DNA from: Opitutaceae bacterium UBA2377
Lineage (GTDB): Bacteria; Verrucomicrobiota; Verrucomicrobiia; Opitutales; Opitutaceae
Length of the DNA: 36,803 bases
NCBI GenBank assembly: GCA_002344205.1
Contig: DDSZ01000022.1
Span: forward strand, 178-36,980
Direction: 5' to 3'
Under the pieces are notes generated by a model. That model made no database searches and was not told the origin of the DNA. It saw only the letters and a program-made list of their open reading frames with translations. Numbering within the stretch: the first letter of the stretch is position 1; every line of letters begins with the position of its first letter. The translations under genes were made by a program, and so were the position numbers. Shown piece after piece: positions 7,181-14,022 of this stretch.

Positions 7181-8538
7181 TGGGCATTCGATCGAAGAGG
7201 AAACTTCACGAAGTTGGTGAAGAGCAACAAGCCCCATACGGGAGTAACGGGAATTCAGGCCACGCGACACAGCAATTAACCTGCATAGACCTGTTCGCAG
7301 GATGCGGTGGATTATCACTCGGACTGGAGCAAGCCGGCTTCCGGCCGCTTTTGTTTAGCGAGCTTAATATCTCTGCAGCCGAGACCTACATGATGAATCG
7401 CCTTGGCCAGAATATCATTCCGGTCGGCGACGTTTACTCCTTAACGAACGCAAACCTAGCCTTGCTAAAGGTCTATTGGAAACAGCAGGGCATTGAGGAC
7501 GTCGATTTGGTCTGTGGCGGTCCGCCTTGTCAGGGCTATTCAGGGATAGGGCATCGCCGCACATTCAAGCTGGATAAGGAGGAAATTCCATCAAACCACC
7601 TTTACGAAGAGATGGTCAGGGTAATTCGCTCGGTAAATCCAAAGGTTTTTCTTTTCGAAAATGTCCGTGGTTTGCTTAGCGCCAAATGGGACAAGAATGG
7701 AAAGAATGGCGAAATCTTCCGCGATGTCCTGAAGGCGTTCCGCACTCTGGATGGATATCATATCCGCTGGGAGCTGGTGCATGCGAAAGACTATGGCGTT
7801 CCCCAAAATCGTCCTCGGGTGCTGATGGTCGGAGTCCGACATGATGTCCTTTATCCTGAACGCCAAACCATGCTCTTTGAGGATCCGCCTCTGCTCTACG
7901 ATGCTCCAAGTGCCGTGAGGGATGGCTTTCTGCCCAAGCCCGTTGGTGGTGCACCTACTCTGCCGGAATTGCTCTCAGATCTGGAGGACCCTGGTTTCCT
8001 CAAAAAACAGTCAACTGACCGATACCTCAAACCTGCTCTGACTGCAATCCAGCGAGAACTCAGAACATATCAGGGTAAAGTGCTCCGCGAGGGCCAAGTG
8101 CTGACGGAGCACGAATATAGTGATCATGCGCCGTATATCCGTGAGAAGTTCGAGCACATGATCGCGAATGACGGCGAGATTCCTGAGAAATATCGGACTA
8201 AGAAATTTGCTCAGCGTGTCTTTCCGCGTGTGTGGGGCGAAGGTGGACCAAGCATAACCGCAACCTCACTTCCCGATGATTACGTTCACTATTCGCAGCC
8301 TAGGTCACCAACCGTTCGCGAGTGGGCTCGCATCCAGACATTCCCTGATTGGTATCAATTTGCTGGTCCGAGGACTACTGGCGGCAGGAGGCGTGCCGGT
8401 GATCCGAGCAAAGGCGATTGGTCACGAGATGTGCCGAAATACACTCAGATCGGAAACGCGGTCCCTGTGAAACTTGCCAACGAGATAGGAAAGCATCTCG
8501 CAGGTATCATCCGAGGCCAACAACCTCAGCACGCTTGA
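7180..8538 (+). CDS. DNA (cytosine-5)-methyltransferase of a type II R-M system
   Basis: 452 residues from ATG 7180. It transfers a methyl group from S-adenosylmethionine to C5 of cytosine in the host's copies of the target site. The C5 methyltransferase motifs are in order: motif I IDLFAGCGGLSLGLEQAGF, motif IV VCGGPPCQGYSG with catalytic C117, motif VI LFENVRGL, motif VIII GVPQNRPRVLMVG, and motif X QIGNAVPVKLANEIG. The target-recognition domain falls between about residues 215 and 370. It overlaps the XRE gene by one base, and the likely restriction gene start overlaps its stop. The MvaI/BcnI-like nuclease and the Vsr gene suggest a CCNGG-type target such as CCWGG or CCSGG, but specificity cannot be read directly. 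Codon use is markedly less GC-rich than the flanks. Confidence 0.93.
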   Translation: MGIRSKRKLHEVGEEQQAPYGSNGNSGHATQQLTCIDLFAGCGGLSLGLEQAGFRPLLFSELNISAAETYMMNRLGQNIIPVGDVYSLTNANLALLKVYWKQQGIEDVDLVCGGPPCQGYSGIGHRRTFKLDKEEIPSNHLYEEMVRVIRSVNPKVFLFENVRGLLSAKWDKNGKNGEIFRDVLKAFRTLDGYHIRWELVHAKDYGVPQNRPRVLMVGVRHDVLYPERQTMLFEDPPLLYDAPSAVRDGFLPKPVGGAPTLPELLSDLEDPGFLKKQSTDRYLKPALTAIQRELRTYQGKVLREGQVLTEHEYSDHAPYIREKFEHMIANDGEIPEKYRTKKFAQRVFPRVWGEGGPSITATSLPDDYVHYSQPRSPTVREWARIQTFPDWYQFAGPRTTGGRRRAGDPSKGDWSRDVPKYTQIGNAVPVKLANEIGKHLAGIIRGQQPQHA

Positions 8539-9734
8539 ATTCCCGCCCTCTAACGGAACGAGAGTCCGAAAACCTTGCCTGTGTTAATCGGGCAGGACTC
8601 ACCAGTATCTTGCTGTTCATCACAGAAACAGGGCTTCGGAAAAGTATTTTTGACGCCACGGAGCCCATGCGTGCCTTACTACGTTCGAGCGGCGTGCATG
8701 ATTATGTGGCCCAAGGACAAGGCGAGGAAAGCAAGCGTGTGCTTGAGGGATTCATACATGGCGAAAATGGAGCTGAGCCCGTATCCATTTCGCTTTATCG
8801 ACCAAAAACAAAGCAGGGTGACCCACGAATCTGGTTTTCGCGCTTTCGGGATCACGCCATGCCGGATGAAGTCTGTGCGGTCTTTGTTCATGGTGGGCAG
8901 GTGCACGCACTGAATTTGACGCGATCCGCTTTGGCTAAAGTCATGGCAACTCGCACGGACTCACCCTTGAGCCGGTTTTTCATTGCCCTCACGCAAGCCT
9001 CCTCTGCGGTTGCCGAGGAATTACTCGGCAAACTTCGGAAACTTGCGGCGAACGGTCCGCTGGAGGCGGTTTGCGAAGGTTCAACCGCAATAGGCCGTTC
9101 GGTGGAGACTGCCCTCAATATCAAAATCAATTCTGTGAAGGGCCCTGATTACCGCGGAATAATTGAGCTTAAATCCGGACGCGCACCAATCATTGGCTCC
9201 GGAACGCGTGCAACGCTATTCGCCTGCGTGCCTGATTGGACTCTGAGCCGCTGTAAGAGCAGTAAAGCCATTCTCGATGAGTTCGGCTATGCTCGAGGCG
9301 GGGAGTTCAAACTCTACTGCACTGTATCTACCCAACGTGCAAATTCGCAAGGGTTGATGTTTGAGATCGAAGAAGCCAATCGCTGGCTTCGCGAAAAATG
9401 CGCACACGAGCCCGTTAGGGATGTGGCTGTTTGGCGCATTCCGACACTTGAAGCGAGTTTGGCGGATAAGCACCGAGAGACTTTTTGGATCACGGCTGAT
9501 GCTAAGACCCAAAAGGGGAGAGAGTTCTTTTTGCTGAAGTCAGTGATCCATACAAAGCATCCCAATTTGCCTCAGTTGGAGCGAATGCTCGGTGATGGCT
9601 CTGTAACCATGGATCACCTCATAAAGCGCAAGGCTTCCGGTGGGGCTCAGGAAAAAGGACCGTTGTTTAAAGTCACTCGGCCGCGCTTGCAGGAGCTGTT
9701 TTTAGGCGAGCCTAAGCGCTACAGTTTAACCTGA
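8535..9734 (+). CDS. MvaI/BcnI-family type II restriction endonuclease
   Basis: 399 residues if TTG 8535 is the start; it overlaps the methyltransferase TGA as TTGA. An alternative ATG at 8667 would remove LACVNRAGLTSILLF and the TETGLRKSIFDA segment, which looks conserved, so TTG is preferred but uncertain. The N-terminal half has GVHDYVAQGQGEESKR, typical of MvaI/BcnI homologues. The nuclease domain reads GSTAIGRSVETALNI, then D205-YRGII-E211-L-K213-S, then TLFACVPDW and GYARGGEFKLYCT, which matches this monomeric PD-(D/E)XK family. MvaI cuts CCWGG and BcnI CCSGG. The frame has no internal disruption, so the enzyme is predicted active and balanced by the upstream methyltransferase. Its TGA overlaps the vsr ATG. 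Confidence 0.85.
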   Translation: MNSRPLTERESENLACVNRAGLTSILLFITETGLRKSIFDATEPMRALLRSSGVHDYVAQGQGEESKRVLEGFIHGENGAEPVSISLYRPKTKQGDPRIWFSRFRDHAMPDEVCAVFVHGGQVHALNLTRSALAKVMATRTDSPLSRFFIALTQASSAVAEELLGKLRKLAANGPLEAVCEGSTAIGRSVETALNIKINSVKGPDYRGIIELKSGRAPIIGSGTRATLFACVPDWTLSRCKSSKAILDEFGYARGGEFKLYCTVSTQRANSQGLMFEIEEANRWLREKCAHEPVRDVAVWRIPTLEASLADKHRETFWITADAKTQKGREFFLLKSVIHTKHPNLPQLERMLGDGSVTMDHLIKRKASGGAQEKGPLFKVTRPRLQELFLGEPKRYSLT

Positions 9735-10159
9735 TGCCCCAAGCTCGGCTTTTCTCAGGCCTTACTCGTAGTCAGCTAATGTCCCGAATTCGAGGGACTG
9801 GAAATAAGCAGACCGAGCTGCGGTTGATTCAGATCTTCCGAATTTATCACATCATCGGTTGGCGGCGTGGCTCCAAACTCCCGGGGAAACCGGATTTCAT
9901 TTTTCCGAAGTGGCGCGTCGCCATCTTCGTGGACGGTTGTTTCTGGCACGGTTGTCCGAAACACGCCACCTGGCCCAAGACCCGGGCGGCCTTCTGGAAG
10001 AAAAAGATCGAGGGCAACCGGGCCCGCGACCGCCGCGTCAACCGCGAGCTGCGTGCACGCGGCTGGAAGGTCGTTCGTGTTTGGGAACACGAACTCCGCC
10101 GTCGGGATGAAGCAAAACTGACCCGACGGCTCTCGAATTTGTGTCCTCGCCGCCCCTAG
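9734..10159 (+). CDS. vsr: Very-short-patch-repair (Vsr) mismatch endonuclease
   Basis: 141 residues from ATG 9734, overlapping the restriction gene stop as TGATG. Vsr nicks next to T:G mismatches created when 5-methylcytosine deaminates within the methylated site. The hallmarks are LTRSQLMSRIRGTGNKQTELRL, LPGKPDFIFPKWRVAIFVDG with the catalytic Asp, CFWHGCPKH with the zinc-binding and active-site residues, and a C-terminal ELRARGWKVVRVWEHEL. Length is close to E. coli Vsr. A Vsr in this operon supports a C5-methylating system. The first ~150 bp share the AT-richer composition of the operon, while the rest is as GC-rich as the chromosome, so a composition boundary falls inside the gene. Confidence 0.93.
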   Translation: MPQARLFSGLTRSQLMSRIRGTGNKQTELRLIQIFRIYHIIGWRRGSKLPGKPDFIFPKWRVAIFVDGCFWHGCPKHATWPKTRAAFWKKKIEGNRARDRRVNRELRARGWKVVRVWEHELRRRDEAKLTRRLSNLCPRRP

Positions 10160-10526
10160 GGCACCCGCTGCGTCCACCCTTCCGCTTCGCTTCAGGACCA
10201 GCCCTTGACGCAAACCGCGGGTTGACCATCTCAGCGCTGCCGCGCTCCGTGGTAGCACGAGTTGGTCAAGAGGTGTCAGCCACGCCTGCTCCGGCGCCTT
10301 GTCTCAATTCAGGTTTAGTGCCGATGAGCGTTCATCAGCGGTCATAAATGGCTCCATGTTTCTGCAGCTTGGAACCGGCTTGAGGCCCCATTCGGGTCAC
10401 TTCGTGGCCATTTGTGGTTCAAGGCGCAGTCCGCTTGCCCGGCGGCGCGATTTTTGCCTGAGTGCCGTTGCCCCGGTTTGAGGCTTTCCCTCCGACCTCC
10501 GACTTCTGCCTTCCGACGTCTTGCTT
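10160..10526. other. Intergenic region with repeat-like remnants, no gene
   Basis: I see no supported gene in these 367 bp. They hold phrases resembling dispersed intergenic repeats: gagcgttcatcagcggtcat near 10324, gtggccatttgtggttcaag near 10404, and at 10491-10523 a run of cctccgacttctgcc-type units. The last is the reverse complement of the GTCAGAGG-type units found at 11083-11130, 13340-13375 and elsewhere. Confidence 0.5.
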
Positions 10527-11063
10527 ATGTCCCAACCCGCTCCGCTCAGCAGTTTCCGTGTCCGGCCGCGTTTCGAGGAGAATTTTGCCGCGCCGCCGGC
10601 GGTCGTGCACGCCGCGCTGTTGCGCGGACTGGCGGCGCAGGCTCCGACGCTGGAGATCCATCCGGGGGCGGGGTTCATCGGGATGCATTTTCCCGATGCG
10701 GAGCGCCGTTACTGGTCGCCGCGGCTGATGCTCGGCGTGGAGCCCGCGCCGGGCGGCGGCACGCGGGTCGCCGGCATCTACGGGCCGGAGATCGAGGTGT
10801 GGTCGGTCTTTCTCTACGGCTACATCGGGTCGGGCATGCTCGGGATGTTTGCCGGGATCTTTGGCTTCGTGCAGTGGCGGCTGGGGCAGACGGCCTGGGG
10901 CCTGTGGATCTGCGGGACGATGGCGGTGGCGGCGCTGCTGCTCTACCTGTTTGCGCAGCTCGGACAAAAGCTCGGCGCGCACCAGACTTTTCAATTGCAC
11001 CAGGCCTACACCGCGGCGGCGGGGGGAGTGGAGGCGCGCGAAGCGGTAAGCGATAAGCTTTAA
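10527..11063 (+). CDS. Hypothetical membrane protein
   Basis: 178 residues from ATG 10527; a TTG six bases earlier is possible. The N-terminal half is soluble (SSFRVRPRFEENFAAPPAVVHAALLRGL, then GIYGPEIEVWSVF). Two hydrophobic helices follow at about residues 92-120 (LYGYIGSGMLGMFAGIFGFV) and 128-150 (WICGTMAVAALLLYLFAQLG). The pattern of a phosphate-free alpha/beta domain ahead of a two-helix hairpin recalls some SRPBCC-type membrane proteins, but I do not recognise a family. The last residues (REAVSDKL) and the stop are encoded within the GCGATAAGCTTTAAGCGG repeat, so the original C-terminus may have been altered. Function unknown. Confidence 0.65.
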   Translation: MSQPAPLSSFRVRPRFEENFAAPPAVVHAALLRGLAAQAPTLEIHPGAGFIGMHFPDAERRYWSPRLMLGVEPAPGGGTRVAGIYGPEIEVWSVFLYGYIGSGMLGMFAGIFGFVQWRLGQTAWGLWICGTMAVAALLLYLFAQLGQKLGAHQTFQLHQAYTAAAGGVEAREAVSDKL

Positions 11064-11268
11064 GCGGTAAGCGGCAGAGGGGACGGAGGTCAGAGGCTAG
11101 AGATCAGAGGACAGAAGTCAGAGGGCGGATGATTGCTGAGAGCGGTAAGTTTATCCGCCTACGGCGGGCTGTAAGCGGCGGAGGGATGCAGAGCTAGAGG
11201 CTAGAGGTCAGAGGGCAGAATTCAGAAAGCTTAAGGCTTAATGCTGAGCGCTTACAGTCCACCGCCGC
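11064..11268. repeat. Repeat cluster A (TAAGCGG / GTCAGAGG units, 37-bp duplicated block)
   Basis: The whole gap consists of short imperfect repeats of two kinds: GATAAGC/TAAGCGG units and GTCAGAGGctagag units. Bases 11141-11177 are identical over 37 bp to 13294-13330. No gene is present. Confidence 0.75.
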
Positions 11269-12459
11269 TCATCGCTCCCGTTTCCCGCCGAAGCCGGGGA
11301 GCGAGCGGACCCAGTCGCCGATCCATTCGCGGACGAGGCGGCGTTGCTCGGCGAGCACGGCTTCCTGTTCGGCCTTGGCGCGGGCGCGTTCCTCGGCCGT
11401 GCAGCGGTCCTCGAAGGGCAGGCCGGTGCGCGCGGCGAGCCAATGACCGAGCCGGCGCGGTTCGGTGGGATCGTGCGCGACGGCGCAGAGCTTGCGCGGT
11501 TTGTCCGCCGCATCGAGCGCGTCGAGCTGAAACCAGGGGTCGCCGTCGCTATCGCGGCTCTCGGTCAGCCGCAGGCGGGTGCCGGTGAATTGTTCGCGGC
11601 GGCGCTGGCCGGTGCGCTTTTGGGCGACGAGTTGGTTTTGCTCCAACCGCCATTCGTCCCGCGTCCAGGTGAGCCGGACGGCGCCCCACAGGGCGAAGCC
11701 CGCGACGGCCGCAAGGATGGCCGCGGCCGCCCCGAGGTTGAGGTTGCTCCAGGCCTCGCGCACCAAGGTGAGGGCGGCCCACGTGAGCGGCAGGGCGATG
11801 AGCCACATGACGCGCGCGGCGGTTCGGCGGGGCGCGGGGTTTTTCACCAGCACCGGGTCGCCTTCCGGCGAGCGCACCTCGCGCCAGTCGGCCGGCAGCA
11901 GCGGCGGCAGGCGGGCTGGATCGGGCAGGCGGAGTTCTGCGGTCAGGGTCGCGATGAGCTGGTCCTTCTCCGCCGGGGTGCCGTTGCGGGTCAGCTCGAC
12001 GAGACCGGCGTCCGTCTCGGCCTGCACCGCCGGTTGCGTTTCAACGCGGAAAAACCGGCGGAGGGTTTCGCGCGGCAGCCAGCGCCGGGAGGTGAAGGGG
12101 CCGATGCGGTTGACGACTTCGAGGCCGTCGGTCCGCGCGAGCAGGCGGTCGCCGCTCCACACGAGCCGGAAGAATTCGTGCCAGGCCATGAGTCCGCCGA
12201 GAGTCCAGAAGGCCAGCCACGCGAGCATGAACACGCCGGCGAAGAGGGAGGGTCCGACTGCGAGCGGTTCGCGGCCGGGGCCGGGCGGCTCGCCGGTGAT
12301 GAGCGACCAGCCGCCGGCGAGGAGAATCCACCCGACGAGCACCTCGCCGAGCATCCAGAAGCACAGCCACAGGCCGAGAAAGGCGGCGCCGCCCCAGCGA
12401 CCGGATCCGTGAGGAGTCAGCCGCGCTTCCAACCCCGCCAGGGTGTGCTCCAGTTTCAC
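11269..12459 (-). CDS. Hypothetical polytopic membrane protein
   Basis: About 396 residues if GTG 12459 (VKLEHTLAGLEARL) is the start; the open frame runs further upstream through repeat DNA, and no clear ribosome-binding site decides it. Hydrophobic segments: FLGLWLCFWMLGEVLVGWIL (near residue 25), SLFAGVFMLAWLAFWTLGGL (near 70), VMWLIALPLTWAALTLVREA and AAAAILAAVAGFALWGAVRL (middle). Between them lies a soluble stretch rich in charged residues (LLARTDGLEVVNRIG, RFFRVETQPAV), and the C-terminal ~110 residues are soluble with an Ala/Glu/Arg helix. The PH-like strand pattern around the second hydrophobic hairpin hints at a bacterial-PH-type membrane protein, but this is weak. It is convergent with the 10527 gene, with repeat cluster A between the stops. 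Function unknown. Confidence 0.6.
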   Translation of the reverse strand: MKLEHTLAGLEARLTPHGSGRWGGAAFLGLWLCFWMLGEVLVGWILLAGGWSLITGEPPGPGREPLAVGPSLFAGVFMLAWLAFWTLGGLMAWHEFFRLVWSGDRLLARTDGLEVVNRIGPFTSRRWLPRETLRRFFRVETQPAVQAETDAGLVELTRNGTPAEKDQLIATLTAELRLPDPARLPPLLPADWREVRSPEGDPVLVKNPAPRRTAARVMWLIALPLTWAALTLVREAWSNLNLGAAAAILAAVAGFALWGAVRLTWTRDEWRLEQNQLVAQKRTGQRRREQFTGTRLRLTESRDSDGDPWFQLDALDAADKPRKLCAVAHDPTEPRRLGHWLAARTGLPFEDRCTAEERARAKAEQEAVLAEQRRLVREWIGDWVRSLPGFGGKRER

Positions 12460-12656
12460 GGCGGGGATGCTGAGAGGAGCGGCGAGCGGCAGGCAAGCGC
12501 GGGGAGTGGTAAGGGGTAAGCGATAAGCGGTATGCGCTAAGCGATAAGCTTTAAGCGGCGACAGGGGGCGGTCCGCTGGATGCGCCGGAGGCGCACAAGG
12601 ACTTGCGCGCCTCTGGTGAGTCGGACCCTGCCGGCTGAGGGCGATATGCGGGCAGA
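12460..12656. repeat. Repeat cluster B
   Basis: Contains GGTAAGCGATAAGCGG and GCGATAAGCTTTAAGCGG units around 12510-12556, the latter matching the 3' end of the 10527 gene. It is followed by non-repetitive sequence up to the duplicated toxin-antitoxin leader. No gene is supported. Confidence 0.65.
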
Positions 12657-12727
12657 GGGCAGTTCCGGGTTGAATCTGTGCGGTGCTTGGGTAGTTTGCC
12701 CGCATGAGCACCGTGCAGGAAATCGAG
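12657..12727 (+). repeat. Duplicated toxin-antitoxin leader, copy 1
   Basis: These 71 bp match 13381-13451 at 66 of 71 positions by direct comparison. The block covers the upstream regulatory region, start codon and first eight codons (MSTVQEIE) of the antitoxin gene at 12704. All five differences are clustered C/T changes upstream of the ATG. Confidence 0.85.
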
Positions 12728-12889
12728 TCAGCGCTCAGCCGTCTCTCGCCCGAAGAAATGCGGCAGGTGCGTGACTGGCTCGAACAGCAGCTTGAGGATC
12801 GGCTGGAAATGACCGCAGCCTTTGAGGCCGGCATCGTGCGCTCCGAGACCGAGATGGGCGCCGGGTTGCGTCCACGCACCCGCCCCTGA
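12704..12889 (+). CDS. Putative antitoxin of a RelE/ParE-type pair (copy 1)
   Basis: 61 residues from ATG 12704. The predicted helical N-terminus (MSTVQEIESALSRLSPEEMRQVRDWLEQQL) resembles small addiction-module antitoxins found ahead of RelE/ParE toxins. The rest is charged and ends in PRTRP, probably the disordered toxin-binding tail. It lies 9 bp before the toxin gene. Its first eight residues and the upstream DNA are nearly identical to those of the second module at 13428, after which the two proteins diverge. Identification rests mainly on context and on the LSPEEMRQVRDWL pattern. Such antitoxins usually autorepress their operon, and the shared leader suggests the two pairs may be co-regulated. 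Confidence 0.7.
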   Translation: MSTVQEIESALSRLSPEEMRQVRDWLEQQLEDRLEMTAAFEAGIVRSETEMGAGLRPRTRP

Positions 12890-12898
12890 CAAAGGCCC

Positions 12899-13156
12899 AT
12901 GAGCCGGGCGCTGCAGATCTACTATTCAGCGTTCGATGAGGTTTTTCTCAAACTGCCGGATGATCTGCGCCAACGGATCGAGGCGCAGCTGGATGAGATG
13001 GGAGGTCGGCTTGGAACGTTTCCTCACTACCGCATGGCCGGAGGCAATCGCTTTCGTCTGCGTGTAGGCGACTGGCGGATCATTTATACGTTCGATGTCG
13101 CGAGGAACGAAATTCATCTCCTCGCCTTGGGGCATCGGCGCGAAATTTACCGGTGA
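12899..13156 (+). CDS. RelE/ParE-family toxin (copy 1)
   Basis: 85 residues from ATG 12899. The pattern AFDEVFLKLPDDLRQRIEAQLDEM, then RMAGGNRFRLRVGDWRIIYTFD, ending LLALGHRREIYR, is the classic RelE/ParE fold signature: two N-terminal helices, then strands with R-x-R-x-GDWRIIY and the H-R-x-x-x-Y-R ending. The HRREIYR end favours the RelE-like mRNA interferase side over gyrase-poisoning ParE, but this cannot be settled by eye. It follows its putative antitoxin by 9 bp. Codon use is a little less GC-rich than the surroundings. No defect is apparent. Confidence 0.88.
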   Translation: MSRALQIYYSAFDEVFLKLPDDLRQRIEAQLDEMGGRLGTFPHYRMAGGNRFRLRVGDWRIIYTFDVARNEIHLLALGHRREIYR

Positions 13157-13380
13157 GCAGCGATTTTTGGGGTGATCCCGTGTGACCGCGATTCGTAGTG
13201 GATTTCCCAATTTGGTTTTTACACCAAGATCGCGGGCGGCGGAAGTCAAAGAGCGGATTGCAGAGGGCAGAAAGCGGTATGCGATAAGCAATAAGCGGTA
13301 AGTTTATCCGCCTACGGCGGGCTGTAAGCGACGGAAGCGGGTCAGAGGCCAGCAGCAGAAGTCAGAGGGCTTATGGCGGA
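13157..13380. repeat. Repeat cluster C
   Basis: Holds GTATGCGATAAGC and TAAGCGG units and the second exact copy (13294-13330) of the 37-bp block of cluster A, then GTCAGAGG-type units up to 13380. It separates the two toxin-antitoxin pairs. No gene is supported. Confidence 0.7.
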
Positions 13381-13451
13381 GGGCAGTTCCGGGTTGAATC
13401 TGTGCGGTGCCCGGGTAGCTTGTCTGCATGAGCACCGTGCAGGAAATCGAG
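13381..13451 (+). repeat. Duplicated toxin-antitoxin leader, copy 2
   Basis: Second copy of the 71-bp leader (66/71 identical to 12657-12727), covering the promoter region and first codons of the antitoxin gene at 13428. Confidence 0.85.
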
Positions 13452-13607
13452 CAGGCCATTGAGCGTCTCGGCGACGAAGAGGTGGCCGAACTGCGGGCTT
13501 GGCTGTTTGACCGCGACATCGCCCGCGATGCGGCCGGCGGCAAGCTGGACTCGCTGGCCGACGAAGCCCTTCGCGAGGTTCGCGCCGGTCGCACCAGGCC
13601 GCTGTGA
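13428..13607 (+). CDS. Putative antitoxin of a second RelE/ParE-type pair (copy 2)
   Basis: 59 residues from ATG 13428, beginning MSTVQEIEQAIERLGDEEV, then AELRAWLFDRDIARDAAGG, and ending VRAGRTRPL. The first eight residues equal those of the antitoxin at 12704. The tail (LDSLADEALREVRAGRTRPL) follows a pattern common in small antitoxins paired with RelE/ParE toxins. Its TGA overlaps the GTG start of the toxin gene by four bases (GTGA), indicating translational coupling. It is short and easily missed by gene callers, but the coupling, paralogy and downstream toxin support it. Confidence 0.78.
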   Translation: MSTVQEIEQAIERLGDEEVAELRAWLFDRDIARDAAGGKLDSLADEALREVRAGRTRPL

Positions 13608-13867
13608 AGCACCGGGCGACCAGTCGCTTCTGGGCTGCCTACGACAAGCTGAGCCCGGAATTGCAGGCCCAGGCCGACAAGCAGTTTAAGCTGCTGAAAG
13701 CAGATCCCCATCATCCTTCGCTGCATTTTAAGCAGACCGGTCGGGTGTGGTCAGCCCGCGTGAACCGTGGCATCCGCGCGCTGGCGGTGCAGGACGACGA
13801 AGGTTTCGTGTGGTTTTGGATCGGTGACCATCGCGACTACGAGCGCCTGCTCCGTGATTTCTCTTAA
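13604..13867 (+). CDS. RelE/ParE-family toxin (copy 2)
   Basis: 87 residues from GTG 13604, overlapping the antitoxin stop. The pattern SRFWAAYDKLSPELQAQADKQ, LLKADPHHPSLHFKQ, RVWSARVNRGIRALAVQD, GFVWFWIGDHRDYERLL is typical of RelE/ParE-superfamily toxins of the HPSLHFK subgroup. It differs substantially from the toxin at 12899: the two pairs share a leader but not a toxin. That indicates recombination of a common regulatory cassette with different toxins, not simple tandem duplication. The absence of the HRREIY ending leaves the mode of action open (mRNA interferase or otherwise). Confidence 0.87.
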   Translation: MKHRATSRFWAAYDKLSPELQAQADKQFKLLKADPHHPSLHFKQTGRVWSARVNRGIRALAVQDDEGFVWFWIGDHRDYERLLRDFS

Positions 13868-14022
13868 GCCCAAACTCAGGCGGAAGTCGGGAGACAGAGG
13901 GCGGTCCGATCGGTCTGTCCGCCATAGCCTTGGCGACGGCGGAAGAGCGGACCCTACCGGCGCTGCCGCGCCACCGGGCTGCGGCGGCGGGCTTATCGCT
14001 TAAAGCTTATAGCTTACCGCTT
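13868..14022. repeat. Repeat cluster D
   Basis: Contains a GGAAGTCGGGAGACAGAGGGCGG unit near 13880 and, at 13990-14020, a run reading CTTATCGCTTAAAGCTTATAGC, the reverse complement of the GATAAGCTTTAAGCGG repeat. The run abuts the stop codon of the ATP-grasp gene. No gene. Confidence 0.65.

Noticed and set aside
11064..14022. A CRISPR array in the repeat-rich region
   Set aside because: The units are short, imperfect, irregularly spaced and mixed in orientation. There are no uniform spacers and no cas genes.
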